Positions 34,641 through 43,995 of a stretch of DNA of 64,000 bases are shown here, piece by piece. The notes under the pieces are model-generated. The model did not search any database and had not been told where the DNA came from. It worked only from the letters and a program-made list of their open reading frames with translations. Both the position numbers and the translations under genes were made by a program. This stretch comes from Woeseiaceae bacterium (lineage in GTDB: Bacteria > Pseudomonadota > Gammaproteobacteria > Steroidobacterales > Woeseiaceae): the NCBI GenBank assembly GCA_028279985.1, contig JANQMR010000018.1, positions 1-64,000 of the forward strand, given 5' to 3'. Positions within the stretch are counted from its first letter, which is position 1; every line of letters starts with the position of its first letter.

Positions 34641-34829
34641 AAAGCGTCCACGAATCGCAGGTTTGTTGATAGGTGCGATTTGTACTCGGCTCGCCAATAA
34701 AGCCGGTAGCGCAGAACGATTTGAACCTGCAATATAAGTAATTGATTTCTAAGAAAAGCGGGTCGAAAAATAAAGCCCTGTAACCTATTGGGGTTACAGG
34801 GCCTTATTTGTGTACTTGGTAGCGGGGGC
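34641..34829. repeat. Left copy of island-bounding direct repeat (tRNA-derived)
   Basis: The segment from GGTAGCGCAGAACGATTTGA (34704) through ATTGATTTCT, a terminator-like hairpin (34767-34809) and TGGTAGCGGGGGC (34817-34829) repeats 59698-59828 next to the tRNA gene. The tRNA end breaks off after 13 bases. A third partial copy is at 46376-46515. Confidence 0.8.
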
Positions 34830-35062
34830 GTGATTTGCACTGTTCCGACAGCCCGGCGACGAGTTCGCGTGAAATAGTCCAGACAGGTCAATTTGGCCCT
34901 CTACCGGCTGTCCGATCTTCTCACTAGCGGACGTATGGTTAGCCGAAGTCTGGCTGAGACGACGCACCAAATCTCTGTCAAATGCGAGCAGAGAGAACCC
35001 AGAAGTGGCCCCATTTCTTTAGACAGAAAAACCGATTCTATAAGTGGACGTGGGCCTGTCGT
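34830..35062. other. Intergenic, no gene seen
   Basis: Nothing recognisable lies between the scar and the IS3 remnant on either strand. Confidence 0.5.
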
Positions 35063-35230
35063 TTAAGCAGCCAGGGTTAGCGGCTGCGATGAGTAATAGA
35101 TCGGATCCGGCGTGTTTCCTTGCAAGCTGGAATGCGGTCTTCTTCGATTGTACACATCAAAGTACCTGCCGATACCAGCACGTGCCTCAGAGACGGTGTC
35201 GTAGGCATTTGCCCCCGGCCGCTGCAACGT
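35063..35230 (-). pseudogene. IS3-family OrfB transposase remnant
   Basis: The minus strand reads AYDTVSEARAGIGRYFDVYN then RRRPHSSLQGNTPDPIYY, the C-terminal end of IS3-group transposase OrfB just after the catalytic Glu region. The rest is missing. Confidence 0.8.
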
Positions 35231-35273
35231 GGTTAGCCGATGCGCCACCTGCTCATAGCTCGTGCCGAAGAAC

Positions 35274-35605
35274 TCGCTGATCGACCAGAGCCTGGCCGCG
35301 AAACAAAGCGAAACGACGACCAACGGTGACGGTTTCGGCATCGGCTGGTACGGCTCGCGCGACGAGCCGGGCATCTACAGGGACGTCCGGCCGGCCTGGA
35401 ACGATGCCAACCTGCGGACGCTGGCAGCGCAGATCGAGTCTCGCCTGTTCTTCGCGCACATCCGGGCCGCAACCGGGACGGCGGTCCAGCGGACCAACTG
35501 TCATCCGTTTCGTTACCGCAACTGGCTGTTCGTCCACAACGGCGGCATTGTCGGGTTTCCCGACATCAAGCGCGAGCTGGTGCTCGCCATCGAACCGGTC
35601 CTGCC
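35274..35605 (+). pseudogene. Class II glutamine amidotransferase remnant
   Basis: The frame contains LIDQSLAAKQSETTTNGDGF, GIGWYGSRDEPGIYRDVRPA and FFAHIRAATGTAVQRTNCHP then FVHNGGIVGF, as in YafJ/EgtC-type amidotransferases. The N-terminal catalytic Cys2 and all of the C-terminus are gone; the frame goes on to 35912 as unrelated sequence. The left break coincides with the IS3 remnant. Confidence 0.75.
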
Positions 35606-36242
35606 GTGCAAGGTCGACAGCCCCGCCAGGGGCTGTCGACCTTTCTCGTTGACCTTGCGCAAGCGTTGCGGAAACACAACACCCCCCCCCTGCAATGACC
35701 CTACGGAATTCCTGATTCCGACGAATGCCAACGCCACCGCCTGCGCACCGGTTACCGATACCCGGGGCATCGATCCGGGCTCGGCCAGTACCGCAAACTG
35801 GCTGAAAATCAAACGCTTGAAATCTCGCAACCTGGTGCTCGCCGGTTGTGGCCTACCCGCGCTGACAATTGCGCCCTATCGGGCAAAACAACTCGACTGG
35901 ACAAACGTTTAGATGCGGTTAGACTGTGTAACACGACGTTAATAAAAAGCCGCCTAACGGCCACTCGCGTCGCGCGCCCGTATCGGTACCGACACATAGC
36001 TGTCACATTTCTGATCTAACGTAGCGTGCTGAAATACTGTCACGACGCGGTGTGATCTGCAGGGTATCGAGACACCGGGGAATACGACGTTCGCATCGCG
36101 ACAGGGTCAGCGGCGGCAACAAAAAATTCAGTTGGCAAAATACAACGCTTTATTTTTCAGTACGGACGATCGATTGTCGAAGTGAATTCCTGGCGGAGTT
36201 CCTGTTGGCAATGATCTTTATATTCCAGCCTAGGGGTAAGAA
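35606..36242. other. Intergenic, no intact gene
   Basis: It holds a run of nine C (near 35682-35690) and the nonsense end of the amidotransferase frame. I see no promoter that I would name before the Oar-like gene. Confidence 0.5.
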
Positions 36243-39200
36243 ATGAGTATGAAGTCCTTCTTGAGCAAGTGGGTCCTCGCGGGTGCTGCGATGATCTTTG
36301 CCACGGTGGCGATGGCCCAGGACATCTCGTCCAAGGTCCGCGGTACCGTTACCGATAACTCCGGGGCGGCGATTTCCGGCGCCACGATTACCATTCGCCA
36401 CGAACCGTCGGGTACGCAGCGTTCTGTGCAGACCGGCAGCAGCGGCGAGTTCCTCGCCAGCGGCCTGCGCGTCGGCGGTCCTTACACCATTGAAGTGACT
36501 GCGCCTGGCCACAGGGGCGAAAAATACGAAAACGTCTATCTGTCGGTATCTGACCCGGCCGTTCTGACAGCGAGCCTGGACAGCTCAACCGTCGATGAGA
36601 TCGTCGTCGTCGCATCCGCTGTGCCGCAGACGGATCTGACGGGTACGGCGAGCCAGTTCAGCGAGCAGTTCATCAACGACTCCGCGGCGTTCAATCGCGA
36701 CCTGAAGGAAATCGTACAGCGCAATCCGCTGGCGACGATCCTGCCTGGCGGCGACGCACCGCTGACCATCGCGGGACAGAACCCGCGCTACAACAGCCTG
36801 ACGGTTGACGGCGTATCGCAAAACGATGACTTCGGCCTGAACGACAACGGCTACCCGACGCAGCGTGCGCCGATTTCGCTGGAAGCGGTCGAGCAGCTCA
36901 GCGTCGACGTCTCGCCGTTCAGCCCGCGCTACAGCGGTTTCTCCGGCGGCCAGATCAACGCGGTAACCCGCTCCGGTGGCAACCAGTTCCACGGCTCGAT
37001 CTTCTACGAGAACCTGAACGACAGCTGGGCCGGTACACCGGAAACCCCGGACGGTGACGAAGTCGATATCACGTTCGACGAGAAGACCTTGGGCGGTTTC
37101 TTGAGTGGCCCGATCATCCAGGACAAGCTGTTCTTCCTGGTCAGCTACGAGAAGTTCGAAGAGGAACGTCCGATCGAGTGGGGCCCGGCCGGTTCGGGTG
37201 CACCCAACGAAACAGACATCACCGAAGCGGATCTGAACCAGGTCCTCGATATCGCTCGCAGTGTCTACGGCGTGGAGCCCGGCGACTGGAATGTGAGCCC
37301 GATCGAGGAAGACGAGAAGATACTCGTCAAGCTCGACTGGAACATTAACGACCAGCATCGTGCTGCCCTGACCTACCAGCGCACCGAAGGCAATATCGCA
37401 CGTAACCTCACCAATGATAATGATGAGCTGAAACTCTCGAGCCACTGGTACAACAAGGCCGAAACGCTGGAAACCATTACCGCGCACCTGTTCTCGGATT
37501 GGTCCGATTCGTTCTCGACCGAGTTCAAGGTCGTCAACAAGACCGTCGATACGGTACAAGCCGCCGGTGACCTGTCGTTCGGCGATATCACAGTTACCAC
37601 CGCCAGCGGCGACGTTGCACTCGGCCCGGACCGTTTCCGCCATGCCAACGCGCTGGACAACGAAACCACGCAGTTCGTGTTGCACGGTGACTACATCGTC
37701 GGCAACCACGTAATCGGCGCCGGTATCGACTACACCCAGCTGGATATTCTCAACCTGTTCGCGCCAGCGTCCCTGGGTGTCTGGGAGTTCGACAACATTG
37801 CCGATTTCCAGGCGCAGGTTGCCGGTGACTTCGAGTATGAAAACGCACTGTCCAACAACTCGAGCGATGCTGCGGCCACGTTCAACATGGATACGCTCGC
37901 GTTCTACATCGAAGACCGCTGGCAGGTGAACGACTCGCTCGAGCTGGCGTTCGGCGTTCGATTCGAAACAATCAGCGCCGGCGATTCACCGCTCGATAAC
38001 CCGAACTTCAATGCCCGCTACGGCTTCTCGAATACGGAGAATCTCGACGGTGCCGACAACATCCTGCCACGCTTCGGTTTCAACTGGGACGTCGCGGATC
38101 AGTGGCGCCTGTACGGCGGCATCGGCATGTACAGCGGTGGACGTCCGAACGTCTGGATTTCGAACTCGTACAGCAACAACGGTATTACGTACACGACGTT
38201 CGACACCAACGCTGTCGATCCTGACGATTACCTGACGAATGTTGATGTCACGGCGATTTCGCAGTCCGTGCAGGGCAACCTGCTGGTTGCCGACGGCAAC
38301 ACCAACGCCATTGAGCCCGGCTTCGAAATTCCAAGCGACTGGCGCTACAAGTTTGGCGTGGAGTACATCCTGGGCGACGGCTACCAGTTCAATCTCGATT
38401 TCCTGCGCATCGAATCGGAAGAATCCATGCACTGGGTCGACCTGGGTCGCGTCCCGTCCACCGATATCAACGGCAACGTTGTACGCACCGCCGACGGTGG
38501 CCGCGTAATCTACACGCCGTTCGATCCGCTGAACCCGCTGGCCGATTCGAACCGCCACGACCTGCTGCTGACGAACGCCTCCGGCGGCACGAATGACACG
38601 ATCAGCCTGAGCTTCCGGAAAGACTGGAACAACGGCTTGAGCATTTTCGCGTCATACGCGCACCAGAACACCGAGGAAGGCAACCCGGGCACCAGCTCGA
38701 CTGCCTCGTCGAACTTCCAGTTCAACGGCGCGCTGGATCGCCAGTTCCCGACTTACGGCCCGACCAGCTTCGAGATCGAACATCGATTCACGATCGATCT
38801 TCGCTACCGCAAGGCATTCTGGGGCGAGTACGAGACAGGCTTCAACCTGTTCTGGTCACGTCGTTCGGGCACGCCTTGGACATGGGCGCTGGGCGCTTTC
38901 CGCGATGGCGATCTCGGTGATCAAACCGACTTCGACGATTCGGATTACTACCTGCCGTACATCCCGAGCGGCCCGGACGATCCTGCCGTTGCTTACACCG
39001 GCGGTGGTCCTTTCGCGCTGGACTACGACACGCTGCTTGAGCAGTTGCAGATTGCCGGTTTGGAACAGTACGCCGGCGGCTACGTACCGAAGAACACCGG
39101 TCGTACACCGTGGATCACGCGCCTTGACCTGCGCATCGACCAGGAGATCCCCGGATTCTCGAAAGAGCACCGTGGCGTTGTGTACCTGGAGATCCTGAAC

Positions 39201-39443
39201 CTGCTGAACCTGTTCGACGACGACAGCGGCAAGGTACTTCGCAACCGCTTCTCGACGTCCAGCCGCATCCTTGTGGACTACGACGTCAACGACCAGGGCC
39301 AGTACGTGTACTCGGTGCCGTTCTGCGGCGCGGCTTTCGGTGGCAATCCGGAAGAGTGCTGGAACACGGACGCCAACTGGGACAGGTTCGAGTCGGCTGA
39401 GTCCACCTGGCGCATGAAGCTCGGTATTCGCTACCGCTTCTGA
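36243..39443 (+). CDS. Oar-like TonB-dependent receptor
   Basis: The ATG at 36243 follows a GGGG-type site and opens a signal peptide ending TVAMAQ. An N-terminal carboxypeptidase-regulatory-like domain (KVRGTVTDNSGAAISGATIT, SSGEFLASGLRVGGPYTIEV) precedes a plug (VDEIVVVASAVPQTDLTG, TLTVDG-like NSLTVDGVSQNDDFG, INAVTRSGGNQFHGS) and a long barrel ending in RMKLGIRYRF. The 1066-residue length and the domain order match Oar proteins, which handle large substrates such as peptides or protein products. It has GC-rich codon use like the core genome although it lies within the island. A rho-independent terminator follows. Confidence 0.9.
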   Translation: MSMKSFLSKWVLAGAAMIFATVAMAQDISSKVRGTVTDNSGAAISGATITIRHEPSGTQRSVQTGSSGEFLASGLRVGGPYTIEVTAPGHRGEKYENVYLSVSDPAVLTASLDSSTVDEIVVVASAVPQTDLTGTASQFSEQFINDSAAFNRDLKEIVQRNPLATILPGGDAPLTIAGQNPRYNSLTVDGVSQNDDFGLNDNGYPTQRAPISLEAVEQLSVDVSPFSPRYSGFSGGQINAVTRSGGNQFHGSIFYENLNDSWAGTPETPDGDEVDITFDEKTLGGFLSGPIIQDKLFFLVSYEKFEEERPIEWGPAGSGAPNETDITEADLNQVLDIARSVYGVEPGDWNVSPIEEDEKILVKLDWNINDQHRAALTYQRTEGNIARNLTNDNDELKLSSHWYNKAETLETITAHLFSDWSDSFSTEFKVVNKTVDTVQAAGDLSFGDITVTTASGDVALGPDRFRHANALDNETTQFVLHGDYIVGNHVIGAGIDYTQLDILNLFAPASLGVWEFDNIADFQAQVAGDFEYENALSNNSSDAAATFNMDTLAFYIEDRWQVNDSLELAFGVRFETISAGDSPLDNPNFNARYGFSNTENLDGADNILPRFGFNWDVADQWRLYGGIGMYSGGRPNVWISNSYSNNGITYTTFDTNAVDPDDYLTNVDVTAISQSVQGNLLVADGNTNAIEPGFEIPSDWRYKFGVEYILGDGYQFNLDFLRIESEESMHWVDLGRVPSTDINGNVVRTADGGRVIYTPFDPLNPLADSNRHDLLLTNASGGTNDTISLSFRKDWNNGLSIFASYAHQNTEEGNPGTSSTASSNFQFNGALDRQFPTYGPTSFEIEHRFTIDLRYRKAFWGEYETGFNLFWSRRSGTPWTWALGAFRDGDLGDQTDFDDSDYYLPYIPSGPDDPAVAYTGGGPFALDYDTLLEQLQIAGLEQYAGGYVPKNTGRTPWITRLDLRIDQEIPGFSKEHRGVVYLEILNLLNLFDDDSGKVLRNRFSTSSRILVDYDVNDQGQYVYSVPFCGAAFGGNPEECWNTDANWDRFESAESTWRMKLGIRYRF

Positions 39444-39463
39444 TCGTCAGCTGGCAAGACCCG

Positions 39464-39493
39464 AAAGGCGGCCTCCGGGCCGCCTTTTTTTTT
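39464..39493 (+). terminator. Rho-independent terminator of the Oar-like gene
   Basis: AAAGGCGGCC pairs with GGCCGCCTTT around TCCG, followed by a T-run, 20 bp after the stop. Confidence 0.95.
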
Positions 39494-39711
39494 GCGCGCC
39501 ATTCACATCCAGGCTGCCTGCAAAATCCGATTTGTTGCGAATCTTTGAAGCGGCGACTGTTACGGTAGATGCATAAAAACAAAAACAGTAATCGCCGTTG
39601 TCGCAGTCCTGTTAGCCGACTGCGATCGCACCGCCGACAAGAATCCGTACGATGACGGCGGCATCATGTGGGTAAAACTGAAACCGACGCAAGGATCACG
39701 AAGGAGTAAGC

Positions 39712-40002
39712 CTATAAATGATTCTTGGCTTGCATGGCGTCATGAAGCACCCGCACGATATGGATCGTTTTCTTGGAAATGCGATAGAAAATATAGTGCT
39801 CATTGACTTTGAACTGCCGATAGCCGGCCCTGATATAGTCACAGGAAACACCAATCAGGGGATTATTCCGTATGGTCTTCATACCGGATTCGAGTTCATC
39901 AAAATACTTGTCTGCCTGATCAACACCAAAATTTTTATAGGTGTAAAGCCAGATATTTTTTAGGTCTTGTCGTGCTTTTACCTGCTGATGAATTTTATAC
40001 AT
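39712..40002 (-). CDS. parE: ParE-type toxin
   Basis: The 96-residue protein is of the RelE/ParE fold: QVKARQDLKNIWLYTYKNFG, QADKYFDELESGMKTIRNNP and YIRAGYRQFKVNEHYIFYRI, ending with IHIVRVLHDAMQAKNHL. ParE poisons DNA gyrase in known cases. It is preceded by its ParD antitoxin gene with 3 bp between them. Confidence 0.92.
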   Translation of the reverse strand: MYKIHQQVKARQDLKNIWLYTYKNFGVDQADKYFDELESGMKTIRNNPLIGVSCDYIRAGYRQFKVNEHYIFYRISKKTIHIVRVLHDAMQAKNHL

Positions 40003-40005
40003 CGG

Positions 40006-40266
40006 TTAGGACAAGCCCGATTCTTTCCTAGCTTCCTGCCGGATTGCGTTCATGTCTAGCGCACCTGCGTCGCCGCTTTCTTCACCCTCGATCAGGGCCT
40101 GGCGTAATGCTTCCAGCTTGGAGTCCGCTTCTTTTTCTTCAAGAAGCCGCAACCCTTCCCGCACCATTTCACTAGCTGATGCGTACCGTCCGGTCTCCAG
40201 GCGCGACTCAATGAAGCTGTTCCAGTGTTCGCCAAGGCTCAATGTCTGTGTCTTTGCTTGGGGCAT
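40006..40266 (-). CDS. parD: ParD-type antitoxin
   Basis: The ATG at 40266 (MPQAKTQTLSLGEHWNSFIE) has AGAGGT upstream. The 86-residue protein has a ribbon-helix-helix N-terminus (SRLETGRYASASEMVREGLR) and an acidic tail that would wrap the toxin. Two palindromes precede it. Confidence 0.92.
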   Translation of the reverse strand: MPQAKTQTLSLGEHWNSFIESRLETGRYASASEMVREGLRLLEEKEADSKLEALRQALIEGEESGDAGALDMNAIRQEARKESGLS

Positions 40267-40286
40267 ACTCAGCACCTCTCGTAGCA

Positions 40287-40322
40287 ATAAGATATATTCT
40301 TATTAATAAGATATATTCTTAT
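40287..40322. promoter_or_regulatory. ParD operator: two tandem palindromes
   Basis: AATAAGA-TATAT-TCTTATT occurs twice head to tail just upstream of parD. Ribbon-helix-helix antitoxins usually bind such repeated palindromes. Confidence 0.8.
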
Positions 40323-40435
40323 ATTTGTCAAGGAAGCCCATTCCCAGATGGATTCATTTGAAAAGTCTTGTTCAATCTGCCTCATTTCTGCCCACGGCGC
40401 AGTACCCTCCCATGCGGTAATGTGCATGGCCGGAA

Positions 40436-40645
40436 TCATTCATCAGCCTCCGGCATGCGGCGAACCATGACATGCCAGCGCTCATTGCGCTCGATAACTC
40501 GATCCCTGGCGGCAGAGACTTTAGAGCGTGGCGGTTCGAGGTCGGTCCATGGCAGAGGACGATATCGGCTGAGCGTGTTGTGAAGCGGCCCGATCTTCGC
40601 TTCAAATCCGGCCTTATCCAGGATATAGCCAAGGCGCCCGCAGGC
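40436..40645 (-). pseudogene. Remnant of an unknown protein (possibly AbiEi-like C-terminus)
   Basis: The minus strand reads LGYILDKAGFEAKIGPLHNT, LSRYRPLPWTDLEPPRSKVS and ARDRVIERNERWHVMVRRMP, ending EADE and a stop. No start is present. The pattern recalls the C-terminal part of AbiEi-like antitoxins but I am not sure. Confidence 0.4.
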
Positions 40646-40790
40646 ATCTAATCAACACCAAAACCGGCACCATGTGCGAGTTTTGCCGACGGATGTGTCA
40701 GCGTAAACGGGGTATGGGATGTCCTATTGTTCCCCTCTACTGTTCCGACGATTGTTCCCTATTACTCATATCCTTGCCACATATCAACAT

Positions 40791-40818
40791 GATAATACAA
40801 ACGATATTGATTCGTATT
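40791..40818. promoter_or_regulatory. Possible Fur site before the AT-rich siderophore receptor
   Basis: GATAATACAAACGATATTGA and TTCGTATT form a degenerate run of Fur-like hexamers about 85 bp before the receptor start. Confidence 0.4.
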
Positions 40819-40901
40819 TACGAATTTTATACTATCTCCGGCAATCAGCAAGTGTGGATTGGGGTTATCCCTTGTTCCAAATTAATAAGGAGATGTAGTA
40901 G

Positions 40902-43010
40902 ATGAAGATCCTTCAGCGCCAAGCTTTAATATTTGCCGCAGTTGCCACAAGTTTGGGAGCGAATGCCGAACTGGCCGAACAGAATGCTGAGAAGGTGAAT
41001 AAAGCAAATGCGTTAGCCAGTAAAATGATGGAATCGGTGCACGTCTACGGGGAGAGAGAAAAGACAACGTCAGCAACAAAGCTGGGATTGTACGTCCATG
41101 AGACGCCACAGGTGGTATCGGTTCTTTCCCAAGACCAAATGAAAGATTTTTCCTTAACTGAGGCTAATGATGCATTAATTTACGTACCTGGTGTAACCGT
41201 TGAGCGAGTTGAAACTGACCGCACTTACTACACGGCGCGCGGGTTCGATATTGTTAACTTCCAGTATGACGGAATAGGGATGCCCTTTTCTTATGGCCTT
41301 ACCCAGGGGCATGACGATGCGTCGATATATGAACAAATTGAAGTGGTAAAAGGTGCGACCGGGCTTATTACGGGTTTGGCTAATCCATCAGCGACGGTTA
41401 ACTACGTGCGAAAACGCCCAACAGAAGAAACACAAGCGCGGGTTTCAGCTTCTGCCGGGCGCTGGGATTATGGTCGCCTAGAGGCAGATGTCTCTGGCCA
41501 ACTGGTGGAAGACCGGCTTCAAGGGCGCCTGGTGATTGCCAAGCAAAAAAGTGATTCCCATATTGATCGTTACTCTAAAGATCTCAATGTTTTCTATGGC
41601 ATTCTCAGTGCAGAAATCAGTGATCAAGCAAGGGTTAATTTGGGCCACAGTCTGAATGACAGTAGTAGCGACGGTGCATCTTCCGGCGGTTTGCCGCTGT
41701 TCTATAGTGATGGTTCTTTGACCGATTATGACGTTTCAACAAATACAGCCCCCCACTGGGCATATCAGGACGTAGAGCAGACCAGAAGCTTTGTTGAATT
41801 TGAATATGATCTGAATGATAGCTGGACTGCGAAGGCAATTTACTCTCACGCGGTTCAGGACAAAGAGTGGGAATCATTCTATGTATCAGGAGTGCCTGAT
41901 CCGGTAACGGAAGCGGGTCTTGTCGGTGTCGCGAGCCGCTATGAAGCCAAAGATCGTCAAGATATTGTGGATTTATTTCTTATGGGTTTCTTCTCTGCAT
42001 GGGGGCAAGAGCATGAGCTAGTGGCAGGTGCAAACTATGCTGATATCAAGCTGACTGGTCGCTCAATCTATTCAAGTGCATGGAGTGGGTATGACGACTC
42101 AGTCGGTTCTGACTGGGCGAGTGGCAGCACGCCTCGGCCGGATATGGATGTTTTTGATGCAGCAACACAAACAACCGACATAGATCAGGTGCAGTATGCC
42201 TACTATATTTCAACAAGACTGAACGCAACTGATAATCTGTCTTTCCTTTTGGGGGCAAGAGCGGTGGATATTGAACAAAGCGGTATTAGCTATGCCGCGC
42301 CTCAAGAGGCATCGGTCGATAAAGTTGTTCCCTATTTAGGCGCCACTTATGAAGCTATCCCTGGAACTATGCTGTATGCAAGTTACAGTAAGGTGCTTCA
42401 AGCGCAGCCTTTTGTTAATGCGGATTTAGAACCTTTAGGAGCCGTTGAGGGTGACAGCAAAGAAGTTGGTGTTAAGCAGGAAATTTACGATGGGAACGCG
42501 TTGTTGACAGTCGCCTATTTTGAATCCCACCAAGAAAATTACGGCCAATGGATAAGTCGAGATACCACTACTGGTTTGAATATGTATCAGGGAGTTGAAT
42601 ACAAAAGCCGGGGAATAGAGTTAGAGCTTGCCGGTGAGGTTTTCGAGAACTTAAGTGTGAGTGCGGGTTATACGTCGCTTCAAATTGATGACGAAAATGG
42701 TGATGCAACTCGCAGGTTTGTCCCTACAAAACAATTAAAGCTGGCGTCCTCCTATCAAACCCCTCTTGATGGTCTTTGGATTGGCGCAGGTCTTCGATGG
42801 CAGAATGAAATTTACGTCGGCGATATTGAAGTTCAAGAAAACTATACTCTGCTTGACCTGTTTGCTAGGTATCAGGTATCAGAAAGGGTCACACTGACTT
42901 TGAATGTGAACAATGTTAGTGATGAAAAGTACCTTGAAAGCCCGCAGTGGGGTCAGGCTATCTTCGGTGAACCGCGCACTATTATCGGCACGTTGACCTG
43001 GAACTATTAG
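40902..43010 (+). CDS. TonB-dependent siderophore receptor (FpvA/FhuE-like), likely acquired
   Basis: The ATG at 40902 has GGAG eight bases upstream and a signal peptide ending GANA. There is no STN domain; the plug begins VHVYGEREKTTSATKLGLYV and includes PQVVSVLSQDQMKDF, TARGFDIVNFQYDGIG and IEVVKGATGLITGLANPSAT, the pattern of the siderophore receptor family. The barrel ends IIGTLTWNY. Base composition is clearly more AT-rich than the flanking core genes and codon use differs, suggesting transfer from another gammaproteobacterium. It stands alone with its own Fur-like site and terminator. Confidence 0.9.
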   Translation: MKILQRQALIFAAVATSLGANAELAEQNAEKVNKANALASKMMESVHVYGEREKTTSATKLGLYVHETPQVVSVLSQDQMKDFSLTEANDALIYVPGVTVERVETDRTYYTARGFDIVNFQYDGIGMPFSYGLTQGHDDASIYEQIEVVKGATGLITGLANPSATVNYVRKRPTEETQARVSASAGRWDYGRLEADVSGQLVEDRLQGRLVIAKQKSDSHIDRYSKDLNVFYGILSAEISDQARVNLGHSLNDSSSDGASSGGLPLFYSDGSLTDYDVSTNTAPHWAYQDVEQTRSFVEFEYDLNDSWTAKAIYSHAVQDKEWESFYVSGVPDPVTEAGLVGVASRYEAKDRQDIVDLFLMGFFSAWGQEHELVAGANYADIKLTGRSIYSSAWSGYDDSVGSDWASGSTPRPDMDVFDAATQTTDIDQVQYAYYISTRLNATDNLSFLLGARAVDIEQSGISYAAPQEASVDKVVPYLGATYEAIPGTMLYASYSKVLQAQPFVNADLEPLGAVEGDSKEVGVKQEIYDGNALLTVAYFESHQENYGQWISRDTTTGLNMYQGVEYKSRGIELELAGEVFENLSVSAGYTSLQIDDENGDATRRFVPTKQLKLASSYQTPLDGLWIGAGLRWQNEIYVGDIEVQENYTLLDLFARYQVSERVTLTLNVNNVSDEKYLESPQWGQAIFGEPRTIIGTLTWNY

Positions 43011-43040
43011 TATCAAATCCACTTAATTTCAACTGATATT

Positions 43041-43069
43041 AGCCCGGTTTAGATTACCGGGCTTTTTTT
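43041..43069 (+). terminator. Rho-independent terminator of the siderophore receptor gene
   Basis: AGCCCGG pairs with CCGGGCT around a nine-base loop, followed by TTTTTTT. Confidence 0.95.
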
Positions 43070-43193
43070 GGGGCAATGCCATGCATGCGACACTGGTGTT
43101 GCTTGTTACTCCCAATGTCCCTTACACACCGTAAGCTTCCCTGAAATGTAGACCACTCATGGGTAGAGAATCTTGGCAAAATACTGCTGGGTG

Positions 43194-43256
43194 TTGGTAG
43201 CGGGGGCAGGATTTGTTCGCTATTTGTCTTTGGTGGTGGCTACAGATATAGCGCCC
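43194..43256. repeat. tRNA-3'-end-like att scar 2
   Basis: TTGGTAGCGGGGGCAGGATT matches the tRNA-fMet 3' end over 20 bases, then diverges to a TTCGCTATTTGTCTTTGGTG segment related to the other scars. Confidence 0.75.
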
Positions 43257-43269
43257 AAGCATCGCGGCT

Positions 43270-43400
43270 GACGGCCGCATAAATAGCCTCAAGCAACGGC
43301 GCCTCCATATAACATACCAAAACGAACTTGAGCAGGTTAGTCTTCGCCTAGACGAGTTGGAAGAGCTGCTCGTTTGTGATGACCCAGGTGCCATGTCCCC
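43270..43400 (+). pseudogene. Serine recombinase C-terminal remnant
   Basis: One frame reads NELEQVSLRLDELEELLVCD, matching DELERITFRLNELDELLIRE of the intact recombinase at 56467. Nothing else of the gene remains. Confidence 0.65.
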
Positions 43401-43995
43401 CTCGACACAATACTAGTAAGACGCAATTGGGCAGTGGTCGATACCTTGGTCAAAACGCTGAATTACGAAGACAGCCGAATCGGGTCGTCGTAAAACTTGG
43501 GCGACCTATAGCAAGAACTACCCTGACGCACGTGGAAGAACACTGTGATTTAGGAATAGCATTTTCACGGCAGCCGGCATTCTTGCCGTCGCCAGTAAAA
43601 ATAGTCATCGAAATAGGGATTGACCTTGGACTCCGGGCGCCGGAGGTAGCCCAGCCCTTTAGTCTCAACTACTAGTTGGAGCTCACGCCCGTTTTTCACG
43701 CCTATTCGGCGCAAGAGTGCCTAGTTAGCTTTAGAACAATCGCAAAACCCCACAATAATTCGTATTGCTATTGCGACGAAGAAGGTAGACCGCATATACG
43801 AGAGCGCACGTCGTGATCGACGTCGACAAGGAGATCAGCTATTGCCAACAACTCGAAAAGCTACCATCATAAGTCCTAGGTGGGCCGATGCTGGAAATCG
43901 AGCTACTTCACATTTTCGAGAAGCTATGCGCAAACTGCAAGACTGTTCTCTGTTGAAATTTGTGCAGACTAGACAATCGACTATTAGAGGGATCG
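43401..43995. other. Intergenic, no gene supported
   Basis: Open frames here are short and lack family resemblance. The promoter of the following UbiA-type gene must lie in the right part, but I see no clear boxes. Confidence 0.5.

Noticed and set aside
35262..35912. Intact glutamine amidotransferase
   Set aside because: The catalytic N-terminal Cys and the C-terminal half are missing, and the left edge is an IS3 fragment.
39575..39790. Lipoprotein-like plus-strand frame (VIAVVAVLLADC)
   Set aside because: It has no start codon in frame with the lipobox and no clear family; at most a remnant.
40436..40645. Complete AbiE system
   Set aside because: Only a C-terminal fragment is seen and no AbiEii gene is present.
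43376..43675. 99-codon plus-strand frame
   Set aside because: No resemblance to known proteins and it overlaps a recombinase remnant.
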